Shown here piece by piece: positions 15,383 to 23,592 of a stretch of 37,203 nucleotides of DNA. The stretch lies in assembly GCA_900768845.1 (NCBI GenBank), contig CAAGEK010000072.1:1-37203 (forward strand), given 5' to 3'. Below the pieces are notes generated by a model. The model worked only from the letters and a program-made list of their open reading frames with translations, did not search any database and was not told where the DNA came from. Both the position numbers and the translations under genes were made by a program. The DNA comes from Alphaproteobacteria bacterium. Its GTDB lineage: Bacteria > Pseudomonadota > Alphaproteobacteria > CAAGCB01 > CAG-977. How positions within the stretch are numbered: the first letter of the stretch is position 1; each line of letters opens with the position of its first letter.

Positions 15383-16357
15383 ATGCCCAAAAAAGAAGTT
15401 TCCCTTGTCGTTTGCGATATTGACAACACGATTTCCGATACGTTCAACCTGTGGGGCGAAGCCTTGGACAAGGCTGTCGACGATTTGGCGCGTCTGCACA
15501 AGACGGACAGGAAGACGATGGAAGAAACGCTTTTAAAAGCCGTTCCCGACAACCGGCGCGGTTCTTCGGGGCCGTTGCTGGGGATCAACATCCGCGCAGA
15601 CATTGCACAGACGAAAGCCTTGCAGGGGAACACTCCGCAAGAGCGAGCCTTTTTTGAAAAGGAACACGAAAAAATCATTCACGCGTGGCAGAAAAAACGC
15701 GACGAAGCCGTCCTGTTCGACGGTGTTCTGCCTGTCATAAGGAAAATCAAAGCTTCGGGGGCGAAGTTCGTTTTATACACGGACGCACGGGAATCGGGGT
15801 GTTTGCCGCGTTTGGCGAAACTCGGGATTCCCGCGGATCTGATTGACGCTTTGTATGTCCAACCGGACAAGGAAGGCATGGAAACGACGCCTTTCGCCGT
15901 TCAAACGTCCGTTTCGGCTTTTAAAGCGGCCATGAAAGGCAAGATTGTCCGTTTGCCGCCGGATACGCCGAAACCGCACGCCGGAAATATGGCGGGCATT
16001 TTAAAGGATACGGGCGTTTGCGCCGGAAAAACCGTCATGGTCGGCGATAACATCCGCTGTGACGGCGGAAGCGCGGCGTCCGCCGGCGCGGTCTTCGCGT
16101 GGCAGAAGCAAGGAGCCGAAGTTACGGAAGCGACAAAACGATGCTACGAAAAATTTGCGGCGAACCCCGATTATAAAATCGGCGTCGAAGCCCATCTGAC
16201 TCAAATGAACGAAAAGAACAAACCGGCGTTCGTACTGGAAAACGGCTTTGCGGATCTGGTCAAATACTGCCGGTTCGTCCGTGCGGAAAAAAGCGCGGAT
16301 AAAAACCTGTCCCCCGCCGTTATGAAAAGGCTCGGCGATGCGCGGGGCAAGGTTTGA
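15383..16357 (+). CDS. HAD-superfamily hydrolase, unknown substrate
   Basis: 324 residues from ATG 15383 with GAAGGTG upstream. All four HAD motifs are visible: nucleophile and acid D12 and D14 in CDIDNT, the motif II Thr in LYTDAR, a motif III Lys in PKPHAGN, and the motif IV acids in MVGDNIRCDGG. The cap between motifs I and II is a helical insertion of about 110 residues, and a further 100 or so residues follow motif IV, longer than small phosphatases. It is probably a cytosolic phosphatase. The substrate cannot be told. It precedes tgt by 63 bases and may be cotranscribed with it. Confidence 0.8.
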   Translation: MPKKEVSLVVCDIDNTISDTFNLWGEALDKAVDDLARLHKTDRKTMEETLLKAVPDNRRGSSGPLLGINIRADIAQTKALQGNTPQERAFFEKEHEKIIHAWQKKRDEAVLFDGVLPVIRKIKASGAKFVLYTDARESGCLPRLAKLGIPADLIDALYVQPDKEGMETTPFAVQTSVSAFKAAMKGKIVRLPPDTPKPHAGNMAGILKDTGVCAGKTVMVGDNIRCDGGSAASAGAVFAWQKQGAEVTEATKRCYEKFAANPDYKIGVEAHLTQMNEKNKPAFVLENGFADLVKYCRFVRAEKSADKNLSPAVMKRLGDARGKV

Positions 16358-16420
16358 AAACGCTTGACTTCACCGCGGAAATGCGTTTAGCGTCCCTGCG
16401 GTAACAAGGGAAATTTTCCA

Positions 16421-17512
16421 ATGCTGAAATTCGAGATTGAAAAAACGCAGGGCAAATCCAGACTGGGAAGGTTGCACACGGCGCACGGCGTTGTCGAAAC
16501 GCCCGCGTTCATGCCCGTCGGAACGGTCGGGACGGTCAAAGCGATGATGCCCGAATCCGTCGCCGAAACGGGCGCGCAGATTTTGCTCGGGAATACATAT
16601 CACCTGATGTTGCGCCCCGGAGCCGACCGCGTCGAACGGTTGGGCGGGTTGCACAAGTTTATGAACTGGAACAAGCCGATTTTGACGGATTCCGGAGGCT
16701 TTCAGGTCATGTCGCTGTCAAAGTTGCGCAAAATCACCGAAGACGGCGTTGATTTCCGTTCCCATATCGACGGCAGTTTGAAACGCCTGTCGCCCGAAAT
16801 TTCAATCGGGATTCAACATAAATTGGACAGCAACATCACCATGTGTTTCGACGAATGTCCCCCTTATCCGGCGGAACGCAAATATGTTGCGGATTCCACA
16901 CGCCGATCGATGCGTTGGGCGAAACGGTCGAAGGACGCTTTCATCGACCGCGACGGTTACGGCATTTTCGGAATCGTTCAAGGCGGCGTACATGAAGATT
17001 TGCGTCGCGAATCGTGTCAGGCTCTGGCGGACGTCGGTTTCGACGGTTACGCCGTGGGCGGGCTGGCCGTCGGCGAAGGGCAGGAAAGAATGTTCGAGGT
17101 GCTGGATTACACGCCGGAATGTCTGCCTGCGGACAAGCCGCGCTATCTGATGGGCGTCGGCCGCCCGTCGGACATCGTGGGTGCGGTTTTGCGCGGCATT
17201 GACATGTTCGATTGCGTCATGCCGACGCGATCGGGCAGAACGGCTCAGGCTTTCACCCGTCAGGGGACGTTGAACATGCGCAATGCAAAACATCAGGACG
17301 ACGAATCCCCGATCGATGAAAAATGCCGCTGTCCCGCCTGCCGCAACTACACCCGCGCTTATATCCACCACCTGTTCAAAGCGCAGGAGATTTTGGCGGC
17401 CATGTTGCTGACATGGCACAATCTGACATATTATCAGGATTTGATGCGCGGCATTCGTCAAGCCATCCGCGAAGACAGGCTGGACGAGTTCGCCAAAGGG
17501 GACTTTTCGTAA
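16421..17512 (+). CDS. tgt: Queuine tRNA-ribosyltransferase Tgt
   Basis: 363 residues. Tgt exchanges guanine-34 for preQ1 in GUN-anticodon tRNAs, the step that starts queuosine in tRNA. It shows FMPVGTVGTVKAMMPESV near the N-terminus, the active-site DSGGFQVMSL, FDECPPYPA, GIVQGGVHEDLR, GYAVGGLAVGEGQ, and FDCVMPTRSGRTAQAFT with the nucleophilic Asp. The zinc site CRCPACRNYTRAYIHHL follows. Length is normal for the bacterial enzyme. The stop overlaps the start of the DUF721 gene in TAATG. Confidence 0.97.
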   Translation: MLKFEIEKTQGKSRLGRLHTAHGVVETPAFMPVGTVGTVKAMMPESVAETGAQILLGNTYHLMLRPGADRVERLGGLHKFMNWNKPILTDSGGFQVMSLSKLRKITEDGVDFRSHIDGSLKRLSPEISIGIQHKLDSNITMCFDECPPYPAERKYVADSTRRSMRWAKRSKDAFIDRDGYGIFGIVQGGVHEDLRRESCQALADVGFDGYAVGGLAVGEGQERMFEVLDYTPECLPADKPRYLMGVGRPSDIVGAVLRGIDMFDCVMPTRSGRTAQAFTRQGTLNMRNAKHQDDESPIDEKCRCPACRNYTRAYIHHLFKAQEILAAMLLTWHNLTYYQDLMRGIRQAIREDRLDEFAKGDFS

Positions 17513-18009
17513 TGCCGAAAGCCCCCGAACCGACGCAGGAAAGGCGACGCAACGGGCTGATATCTTTCGGAGCGGACATTCGCCGCCTGATCGCTCCGGT
17601 TTTGGGGAAAAACGGCTTTATGCACGCGGACATTCTGGCGCATTGGGACGATATTTTGGGCGGCTTGTCTTCAAAAGGCGTTTACCCCGTGCGTCTGGTC
17701 TTTCCCAAAGGGCAAAGGGAAAACGCCGTTTTGCATGTCAAAGCGATATCCGGAGCCTATGCCATGGAATTTACGGCCAACCGCACGGCGATTCTCGACC
17801 GTTTGAACGGTTTTTTCGGCTATCGCGCCGTTGCGGACGTGCGCGTGACACAAGGGGCTTTGCCCGTTGCAAAATTTTCCCGCGTCCCGAAACGTCCTCC
17901 CGTATCCGAAAAAAAGCGCGATGAAGTGCGCAGGGCGGTCGCCGGCATTCAAAACGACGGCTTGAGAGCGGCGGCCGAAGAGTTGGGCTGTCTTTTGGAC
18001 GAGGGGTGA
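17512..18009 (+). CDS. DUF721 (DciA-like) protein
   Basis: 165 residues from ATG 17512, overlapping the tgt stop by one base. The longer frame upstream lies inside tgt. The N-terminal half fits DUF721: FGADIRRLIAPVLGKNGFMHADILAHWDDILGG, then VYPVRLVFPKGQRENAVLHV, and ILDRLNGFFGYRAVADVRVTQ. The family includes DciA, the ancestral DnaB helicase operator, and related proteins without proven function. The C-terminus is charged. The pairing with a downstream DsbA-like gene is recurrent in alphaproteobacteria (recalled). A DNA-replication role is therefore plausible but not shown here. Confidence 0.75.
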   Translation: MPKAPEPTQERRRNGLISFGADIRRLIAPVLGKNGFMHADILAHWDDILGGLSSKGVYPVRLVFPKGQRENAVLHVKAISGAYAMEFTANRTAILDRLNGFFGYRAVADVRVTQGALPVAKFSRVPKRPPVSEKKRDEVRRAVAGIQNDGLRAAAEELGCLLDEG

Positions 18010-18086
18010 AAAACTGTTTCATTCGGCGTTGTTTTCGTTTATAAATAAGGGCAGTTTGTATTCTCTGTTTTAATGAGGTTGGCTCC

Positions 18087-18893
18087 ATGCACGATATGTT
18101 AAAACCGTTGTTCCGCCGCGTCGCTTTCATCGGCGTCGTTTTCGCCGCAGTCACCCTTACGGCTTCCCCGTCCGTCGCGGACGGCTTTTTGAACAAAGTC
18201 AAAGGGTTGTTTGTCAAAGGGGGTGAAGCTCCGGCGAAAATTGAAGCCTCTTCCGAACCTTCCGCCGTACCGATGGAGAAAATCCGGCCGGCGCAAAAAA
18301 AGAACGCCGACGAGCCGACGTTCGATTTTTCGGATAAGAAAATCGGTTCGGACGACGCTCCGTTGAAATTGACGGTTTTCACATCTCTGACCTGCGGCCA
18401 TTGCGCCCATTTTCACACGTCGATGTTGCCGAAAATCGTTTCGACGTATGTCAACGACGGGCGGATGCAGGTCATTTTGGCCGATTTCCCGCTGGAAAGC
18501 CGTGCGATGACGGCTTCGCAGGTGGCGCATTGTTTTACGGGCGACGAATACTTTAAAATCATGGATACGCTGTATGCCAAACAAAATCAGTGGATGATGG
18601 CCGAAAACCTGCAGGACGCCTTGTCCGAATTTACAAGACCCGCCGGAATGAGCGATGCGAAAATGCTGGCTTGCGCGACGGACGAAATGGCGCAAAAGAC
18701 AATCGCCCGCAAACGCAACATTTACATTATGAAATACCGCATCAACGCTACGCCGACCCTTTATTTGCAAAAAGGTAAAAAAGGCGAGAAAATCGAAGGG
18801 ATGCCCGATTGGTCGGAATTTGAAGAAAAAGTCGCCGCATTCGGCGTCGCTGCTGTGAAACCGGCGGCGAAAGCTCCTGCGGGCGCGCCCTGA
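18087..18893 (+). CDS. DsbA-family periplasmic thiol:disulfide protein
   Basis: 268 residues from ATG 18087 with GAGGTT upstream. An N-terminal hydrophobic segment (about 12-27) followed by SPSVADG suggests a signal peptide cut near residue 31. A low-complexity linker of about 45 residues leads to a thioredoxin fold. The active site is CGHC (C103, C106) in FTSLTCGHCAHFHTSMLP. The cis-proline is P223 in NATPTLYLQKG. This DsbA-type group (as in BdbD/DsbD-like) oxidises or shuffles disulfides in exported proteins. The Cys-rich secreted protein at 322-1656 would be a natural client, though this is inference. It follows DUF721, and the F0 promoter lies after it. Confidence 0.88.
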   Translation: MHDMLKPLFRRVAFIGVVFAAVTLTASPSVADGFLNKVKGLFVKGGEAPAKIEASSEPSAVPMEKIRPAQKKNADEPTFDFSDKKIGSDDAPLKLTVFTSLTCGHCAHFHTSMLPKIVSTYVNDGRMQVILADFPLESRAMTASQVAHCFTGDEYFKIMDTLYAKQNQWMMAENLQDALSEFTRPAGMSDAKMLACATDEMAQKTIARKRNIYIMKYRINATPTLYLQKGKKGEKIEGMPDWSEFEEKVAAFGVAAVKPAAKAPAGAP

Positions 18894-18907
18894 ACCTTTA
18901 AAAATCG

Positions 18908-18937
18908 TTGACAGAAAGAACGCTTTTTTCGTATTTT
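18908..18937 (+). promoter_or_regulatory. Sigma70 promoter of the F0 ATP synthase operon
   Basis: A perfect TTGACA (18908-18913) and TATTTT (18932-18937) are separated by 18 bases, 20 bases upstream of the atpI start. Confidence 0.65.
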
Positions 18938-18956
18938 CTCATTTAAAGGTGACGGA

Positions 18957-19349
18957 ATGCACGACAACCGACAAGACGACGCGCTTGCCGACATTGACGA
19001 ACGTTTAAAGGCTCTGCGTCAGCGGGTCGATTCAGAAAACGGAAAAAACGTTTCGTCCGCAGGCTCGGGCGTCGGCAGGATGATGTGGTTGGCGTTCAAC
19101 GTGACGTCCGAATTGATTGCCGGCGTTTTATGCGGGTTGGCGATCGGATATTTTTCGGATCGATATTTTGAAACGCGTCCGTTGTTTTTATGTGTCTTTT
19201 TGCCGTTGGGAGGCGCGGCGGGCGTTTTGAACGCCGTGCGTTTCGTGCAAAGATACGAAAAAAGGATGCAAGAACGGCCGCAGTCGGAACAAAACGGCGG
19301 CAAACAGGATGGGATGACGGAACGTGTCGGGACCGATAGAACAATTTGA
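18957..19349 (+). CDS. atpI: ATP synthase accessory protein AtpI
   Basis: 130 residues. AtpI proteins are small membrane proteins, first genes of many ATP synthase operons, thought to help assemble the c-ring and to aid Mg transport. The sequence has a charged N-terminal helix of about 40 residues and two membrane segments (WLAFNVTSELIAGVLCGLAI and PLFLCVFLPLGGAAGVLNAV), with an RFVQRYEKRM tail. GKVTSELIAG-type motifs match the AtpI/AtpQ family, here as NVTSELIAGVLCG. The frame overlaps the atpB start by 26 bases. Start ATG 18957 has AAAGGTG upstream. Confidence 0.8.
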   Translation: MHDNRQDDALADIDERLKALRQRVDSENGKNVSSAGSGVGRMMWLAFNVTSELIAGVLCGLAIGYFSDRYFETRPLFLCVFLPLGGAAGVLNAVRFVQRYEKRMQERPQSEQNGGKQDGMTERVGTDRTI

Positions 19350-20052
19350 AATCAAACCCGTTGTTTCTTTGCCGGAAATCAACGGTGTGGATTTGTCGTT
19401 TACGAACTCGTCGCTGTTTATGGCGTTGGGCGTTCTGGCCGGCAGTGCGTTTTTTTTGTACGCTTTGCGCAAATGCTCCCTGATCCCCTCAAAGCTCCAA
19501 TCCGCGGCCGAGGTCGTTTATGAAATGGTGTCGGGAATGATCAGGGAAATGGTCGGGCCTGAAGGCCGGCGTTACCTGCCGTTTATTTTTACGCTGTTCA
19601 TGTTCGTGGCAATGGGCAACCTGTTGGGGCTGTTGCCTTACAGCTTTACATACACCAGCCATTTCGCCGCCGTGGGCAGTCTGTCCGTTTTTGCAATCGG
19701 AGTGACCGTTTTCGCGGGGTTGAAAAAACGCGGGATGGGGTGGTTTGAAAACTTTTTCCCCCACGGAACGCCGATAGCCATCGCGCCGATTTTAGTGCCC
19801 ATTGAAATCATATCGTTCTTTTCAAAACCGTTCAGTCTGACGGTGCGTTTGTCCGTCAATATGATGGTCGGGCATATCATGCTCAAGGTCATTGCCGGTT
19901 TTATTTACGATTTGAGTTTTTGGGGCGGGTGGCTGCCGTTGGTTTTCATTTCCCTGCTGACCGTTTTCGAGCTGGGAATCGCAATACTTCAGGCGTATAT
20001 CTATACGATCCTGACGTGCGTTTATTTAAGCGATGCGCTTCACGCGCATTAA
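19324..20052 (+). CDS. atpB: ATP synthase F0 subunit a
   Basis: 242 residues from a GTG start at 19324, supported by the conserved SGPIEQFEIKP. Subunit a forms the stator half-channels for protons against the c-ring. Five to six membrane helices are seen. The essential arginine is R175 in SLTVRLSVNMMVGH. Most alphaproteobacterial a subunits read RLFANMLAGH there, so the neighbours of the essential Arg differ slightly. MGNLLGLLPYSFT and ILVPIEIISFFSKPFSL also fit. It overlaps atpI. The GTG start and the overlap suggest tuned translation. Confidence 0.95.
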   Translation: MSGPIEQFEIKPVVSLPEINGVDLSFTNSSLFMALGVLAGSAFFLYALRKCSLIPSKLQSAAEVVYEMVSGMIREMVGPEGRRYLPFIFTLFMFVAMGNLLGLLPYSFTYTSHFAAVGSLSVFAIGVTVFAGLKKRGMGWFENFFPHGTPIAIAPILVPIEIISFFSKPFSLTVRLSVNMMVGHIMLKVIAGFIYDLSFWGGWLPLVFISLLTVFELGIAILQAYIYTILTCVYLSDALHAH

Positions 20053-20095
20053 TGTATCGTCTTTGTTTACCGGTGCTTTTTGAAAGGATAAAAAA

Positions 20096-20338
20096 ATGGA
20101 AGCAGAAGTAAGTAATCTCGCCGACGTGGCAAAATACATCGCGGCGTCCATCTGTGCTCTGGCGATGATGCCGGCGGCAAAGGGCGTGTCCAAAATCTGG
20201 ATCGCCATGATTGACACGGTCGGCCGCAACCCGACGGTGAAGCCCGACGTCAATGCGTTCGGCCTGATCGGTTTCGCCGCGACGGAAGCGATCGCGCTGT
20301 ATGCGTTGGTTATCGCGTTGATCATGCTGTTTCTGTAA
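20096..20338 (+). CDS. atpE: ATP synthase F0 subunit c, with atypical helix 1
   Basis: 80 residues forming two helices joined by the polar loop R44-N45-P46. The proton-carrying Glu64 sits in FAATEAIALYAL, matching proton-type c subunits and not the sodium ESTxxY type. Helix 1 is unusual. The family glycine motif (GxGxGxG) that allows helix packing in the ring is replaced here by PAAKGVSKIW (26-35), leaving essentially one of the expected glycines and adding a Lys and a Trp. The gene has normal spacing in the operon and no frame break, so the change is not a simple error. See findings. Confidence 0.92.
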   Translation: MEAEVSNLADVAKYIAASICALAMMPAAKGVSKIWIAMIDTVGRNPTVKPDVNAFGLIGFAATEAIALYALVIALIMLFL

Positions 20339-20368
20339 TTTCCGCTTATTCCGTCAAGAGGTCGTTTG

Positions 20369-20866
20369 ATGTTGCCGCAATTGGATCCGACGTGGTATGC
20401 GTCTCAGGCATTCTGGATGCTCATAACGTTCTGCCTTACCTTTCTGGTGATGTGGAAAGCCGTCCTGCCGCGCTTGGCCGCCGTAGCGGATGAACGCCGG
20501 CGGCGTCTTGACGAAGATATGCAATCGGCTGAAAAGCTGAAAACCGAAGCTCAAGCCGTTTTACAGCAATACCAAACGGAGATGCTGTCGGCGAACGGTC
20601 AGGTTCGCGCCATTCTAAGCAAAGCGGCGGAGGAAACGGCCGAAGCGGCGAAAGCTCAAACGGCGGCTTTTTCGGAACATTTGGAAAAGCTGGTTGAACA
20701 GGGCGAGGCGGAACTGAAGGAAACCAAGGAACGCGCTTTGGCAGGCGTACGCGACATTGCGGCGGGGCTGGTTCCCGATGCGGTGTTCAAGCTGTCGGGA
20801 ATCCGTCCCGAAACGGCGGCGTTGGAAAACGAGATTGCTGAAATCGTAAAGGAACGGAACGTATGA
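20369..20866 (+). CDS. atpF': ATP synthase F0 subunit b'
   Basis: 165 residues from ATG 20369; the open frame reaches a TTG one codon earlier, but AAGAGGT is better placed for the ATG. It opens MLPQLDPTWYASQAFWMLIT, the alphaproteobacterial/photosynthetic b' type, with one membrane helix (about 15-35) and a long coiled coil that forms the peripheral stalk with b. Being first of the two, it is b' and not b. The stop overlaps the atpF start by four bases (ATGA), giving coupled translation and equal stoichiometry. Confidence 0.92.
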   Translation: MLPQLDPTWYASQAFWMLITFCLTFLVMWKAVLPRLAAVADERRRRLDEDMQSAEKLKTEAQAVLQQYQTEMLSANGQVRAILSKAAEETAEAAKAQTAAFSEHLEKLVEQGEAELKETKERALAGVRDIAAGLVPDAVFKLSGIRPETAALENEIAEIVKERNV

Positions 20867-21417
20867 TTATTTCGGCGGCATTTGCGGCGGAACAGGCGGC
20901 TCACGCCGCACACGGTTCCATTTTTCAGGATCCGACGTTTTGGGTCGGTTTGGCGTTTTGTCTGACCGTTCTCGTTTTGGCAAAACCTGTCGGGCGTTTT
21001 CTGGGCGACGCGTTGCAAGCCCGTTCGGACGGAATTGCAGAAAAGCTGAACGAAGCGAAAAAATTGCGCGATGAAGCTCAGGCTTTATTGGCGGAATATC
21101 GCAAAAAGCATCAGGAAGTCCGCTTGGAATCCGAAGCTTTGTTGCAAAAGGCCAAAGACAATGCGGAAAGCATCAGGGCTCAGGCGCAAGAGGCTTTGGA
21201 AAAAGACTTGAAAAAACGCGAAGAGCTGGCTTTGAACCGGTTGGCCGGAGCAAAGGCTCAGGCTATGGACGAAGTCCGTGATCTGGCCGTGGAAATTGCG
21301 TTGAAAACAACGGAAAAAATTTTAAAACAAGAGCTGAGCGGCGAAAAAGGGAAAGAACTGATTCTGGAACAGATTGACGCTTTGCCGGCCTTGCTTTCAA
21401 AAGAAAAATTCTCCTGA
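20863..21417 (+). CDS. atpF: ATP synthase F0 subunit b
   Basis: 184 residues. One membrane helix near residues 25-45 (DPTFWVGLAFCLTVLVLAKP) is followed by a long Ala/Glu/Lys-rich coiled coil and a C-terminal domain that contacts delta (VRDLAVEIALKTTEKILKQE). The FWVGLAFCLTV start matches the b subunit of this operon type. With b' it forms the stator stalk. It is the last gene before a strong terminator. The F1 genes (atpHAGDC) are not in the window, as usual for alphaproteobacteria. Confidence 0.92.
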   Translation: MIISAAFAAEQAAHAAHGSIFQDPTFWVGLAFCLTVLVLAKPVGRFLGDALQARSDGIAEKLNEAKKLRDEAQALLAEYRKKHQEVRLESEALLQKAKDNAESIRAQAQEALEKDLKKREELALNRLAGAKAQAMDEVRDLAVEIALKTTEKILKQELSGEKGKELILEQIDALPALLSKEKFS

Positions 21418-21422
21418 CGGAC

Positions 21423-21450
21423 AATCCCCGTTTTTAAACGGGGATTTTTT
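21423..21450 (+). terminator. Terminator of the F0 operon
   Basis: AATCCCCGTTT and AAACGGGGATT form a perfect stem followed by six T. Confidence 0.92.
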
Positions 21451-21472
21451 GTATCCTTTCCTCTCCGTTTGT

Positions 21473-21501
21473 TTGACAAAAATAAATTTTTTGGCTATTA
21501 T
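21473..21501 (+). promoter_or_regulatory. Strong sigma70 promoter of the HExRH protein cluster
   Basis: TTGACA (21473-21478) and TATTAT (21496-21501) are separated by exactly 17 bases, just after the F0 terminator and about 45 bases before the first HExRH gene. Confidence 0.75.
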
Positions 21502-21551
21502 TTTATAAAAAAAGTGGGATTGCGCCGATTTTTCAAAGGAAGGATTCGTTT

Positions 21552-22580
21552 ATGGCCGGTTTGTATGAAAAATTTATGTCCGCGGGTTCGGTTAAAAGCC
21601 TGATGAGCGGCAAAGAAATCCGTAAAGCGGCGCAAAATGAACAAACGCCTTCCTCCGGTTCGGAGCTGGCCGGCGCATTCGGGCAAAAGCCCGCAGATTG
21701 TTCGTTAAAACGCGTCAAAGCTCTGAAACGTCTGGTCGGCGAAAGCAGTTTCGGACAATCGGTCTTGGACGAAGCGCAAAAAGGCGGCGTTCGCATTATG
21801 CTGGATGATGAAATGACGGGCGGTAGCGGCTTTTTCGATCCCGAACAAAATGTCATCTGTCTGAATGCCAAAGAATCCGACGCCGCTTTGGCCTCAACCC
21901 TGATTCATGAATCCAGACACGCGTGGCAGGAACGCCAAGGAGTCAGGTTTGATGCGGAATTGAAAGTCGATTCCTTTATGATGGCCGGATTCGCAATGGA
22001 AGCCGACGCCGTTGCAACCGAAGCCCGTTTCGCGTATGAAATGCGTCCGAAACATCCCGAAATCTGGGAATCCCTTCTTGACAGCCGTTACGCCGCCGTT
22101 GCCGAAGGCTTTGAAAAAGGCGTCAAAGAAACTCATATGATCGGCGACGGCTTGAATCGTGCTTTTTCCGCGTGGTTCACAACGCCGGTCGTCCCGCTTT
22201 ACGCCGATGATTATGTCGATTGTTTGTGCGATCTGTCCCGAAAATCATGCGGCGAACAACGTTCGTTTTTAAGCAGAGACGTTTCTTCCCGCCAAATCGC
22301 CGCCGCTTACTGCCGTTCGGGAAAGGATGTATACATGAAAGACCCCGATATGCTGGCAAAACCCGAAACTTTGCATTTGTCGCCGGAGCAGAAACAAAAG
22401 CTTGATACCGCGTTGACGGAATGGGCGGAACGGACGCACCGTTCGGGAAACGTCGGATCGGAAGCCGTCTTCGTCAAGGAAAAGGACGGTTCTTATTCGG
22501 CGGGAAAGAAGTTGAATGTCAGACAGACGGCGAAAAAGCAATTGTGGATGCAAAATATGAAAGCCGGAGGTCGGTCGTAA
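21552..22580 (+). CDS. Putative zinc metallopeptidase, HExRH family member 2
   Basis: 342 residues from ATG 21552 with GGAAGGA upstream. No signal peptide is seen. The predicted metal site is HESRH (119-123) in STLIHESRHAWQERQG, with MEADA (149-153) offering the third ligand. Upstream of it FDPEQNVICLNAKESDA resembles the NKI(V/I)xN block of the other members. RAFSAWFTTP near 210 corresponds to the conserved Trp block, and the C(T/S)xxGKPY block is degenerate here (CRSGKDVYMKD). It is the most divergent of the three tandem copies. The stop TAA overlaps the next gene's start in TAATG. Substrate and location unknown. Confidence 0.65.
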   Translation: MAGLYEKFMSAGSVKSLMSGKEIRKAAQNEQTPSSGSELAGAFGQKPADCSLKRVKALKRLVGESSFGQSVLDEAQKGGVRIMLDDEMTGGSGFFDPEQNVICLNAKESDAALASTLIHESRHAWQERQGVRFDAELKVDSFMMAGFAMEADAVATEARFAYEMRPKHPEIWESLLDSRYAAVAEGFEKGVKETHMIGDGLNRAFSAWFTTPVVPLYADDYVDCLCDLSRKSCGEQRSFLSRDVSSRQIAAAYCRSGKDVYMKDPDMLAKPETLHLSPEQKQKLDTALTEWAERTHRSGNVGSEAVFVKEKDGSYSAGKKLNVRQTAKKQLWMQNMKAGGRS

Positions 22581-23557
22581 TGCCGGATTCTTCTATCCCG
22601 ACGAATGAAGAGAAAGGCGGGAAATCCTTCATCGGAAAGCTGGCCGGAGCCTTTTCCGCCTCTTCCAAAGATCGTGAAGTCGATGAAAAAGCGTTTTTTG
22701 AAGAATTGTTAAAAACGGTCGCATCCGTTCCCGCGGGAAGGGAAACGTTGAAAGAACTGTCGTCGACCGGATGTACGTTCACGATTGATCCTTCCTCCGC
22801 TTCCGCCGGCGGATATTTTTGTCCGGATGAAAATAAAATCGTATTGAATACGGCTTCGGGGTATAAGGATTTCTCCGCTCCGTTCGTTCACGAAGCCCGT
22901 CATGCAATCCAACACCATAAAACCCCCGTTTGCTCCCATCATCTTGTCGTCAGCGATTGCCTGACCCATCTGCGAGCCATTGAAGCCGATGCGGTCGCTC
23001 ATGAATCCGCCTTCATTCATGAAATACGCGACGCCCGCCCCGATATTTACGAAGAACGTTCCTATATGCCGATGCTTCACGCCTATTCCGATACGTTTGA
23101 AGCGACAAAAGATAAAACAAAGGCGATGCGCGCCTCTTTTGAATCTTGGTACGGCTACGAGTATTATCAAAGATATTATGACAACCATCATGGCAATTAC
23201 ATATGTCGTGCGGCGGAATACGGCGTCGAAAGCAAGGACGGCTCGTTTTTCAAGGATCGCTTGACGGATGAAACATTGGACGGAATCTGTTCTTTTCAAG
23301 GGAAACCGTATGTTGACAAGGCTTTTTTAAAAAGTCCGGCCGCCTTTTCCGTTCCGGTTGAAGACAAGGCAAGAATTTCAGAGGCGTTGGACTCTTATGC
23401 GCAAGCCGTTTCCGGAGTTGTCCGCGACCGCTCCGTCAACCGGATGTATGCGCGTCTTCCCGATAAAACGGTTCTTCCTCCGTCGTTGCCGGCGGAAAGG
23501 AAAGAAAACAAGGCCGTTATCACAACATTGTTGAATAAAAAGCGTTTCGGAAGGTAA
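22580..23557 (+). CDS. Putative zinc metallopeptidase, HExRH family member 3
   Basis: 325 residues from ATG 22580, translationally coupled to the preceding gene with GGAGG nine bases before; the frame also runs back into member 2 without sense. The metal site is HEARH (104-108), followed by IEADA (134-138). Upstream comes FTIDPSSASAGGYFCPDENK, then IVLNTASGYK. The Trp block is ASFESWYGYEYYQRYYDNH and the C-terminal block is ICSFQGKPYVDKAFLKS. Residues 16-51 are nearly identical to member 4. The product has no secretion signal. Substrate unknown. Confidence 0.65.
   Translation: MPDSSIPTNEEKGGKSFIGKLAGAFSASSKDREVDEKAFFEELLKTVASVPAGRETLKELSSTGCTFTIDPSSASAGGYFCPDENKIVLNTASGYKDFSAPFVHEARHAIQHHKTPVCSHHLVVSDCLTHLRAIEADAVAHESAFIHEIRDARPDIYEERSYMPMLHAYSDTFEATKDKTKAMRASFESWYGYEYYQRYYDNHHGNYICRAAEYGVESKDGSFFKDRLTDETLDGICSFQGKPYVDKAFLKSPAAFSVPVEDKARISEALDSYAQAVSGVVRDRSVNRMYARLPDKTVLPPSLPAERKENKAVITTLLNKKRFGR
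22661..22695 (+). repeat. 35-base sequence shared by members 3 and 4 (copy 1; copy 2 at 23692-23726)
   Basis: The bases TCTTCCAAAGATCGTGAAGT and the 15 that follow are identical in the two genes, 1,031 bases apart, encoding SSKDREVDEKAF. They mark a recent tandem duplication and could support further unequal recombination. Confidence 0.8.
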
Positions 23558-23592
23558 AATAAAAATACAAGGGCGGGGAAAGGAGAAATCGA

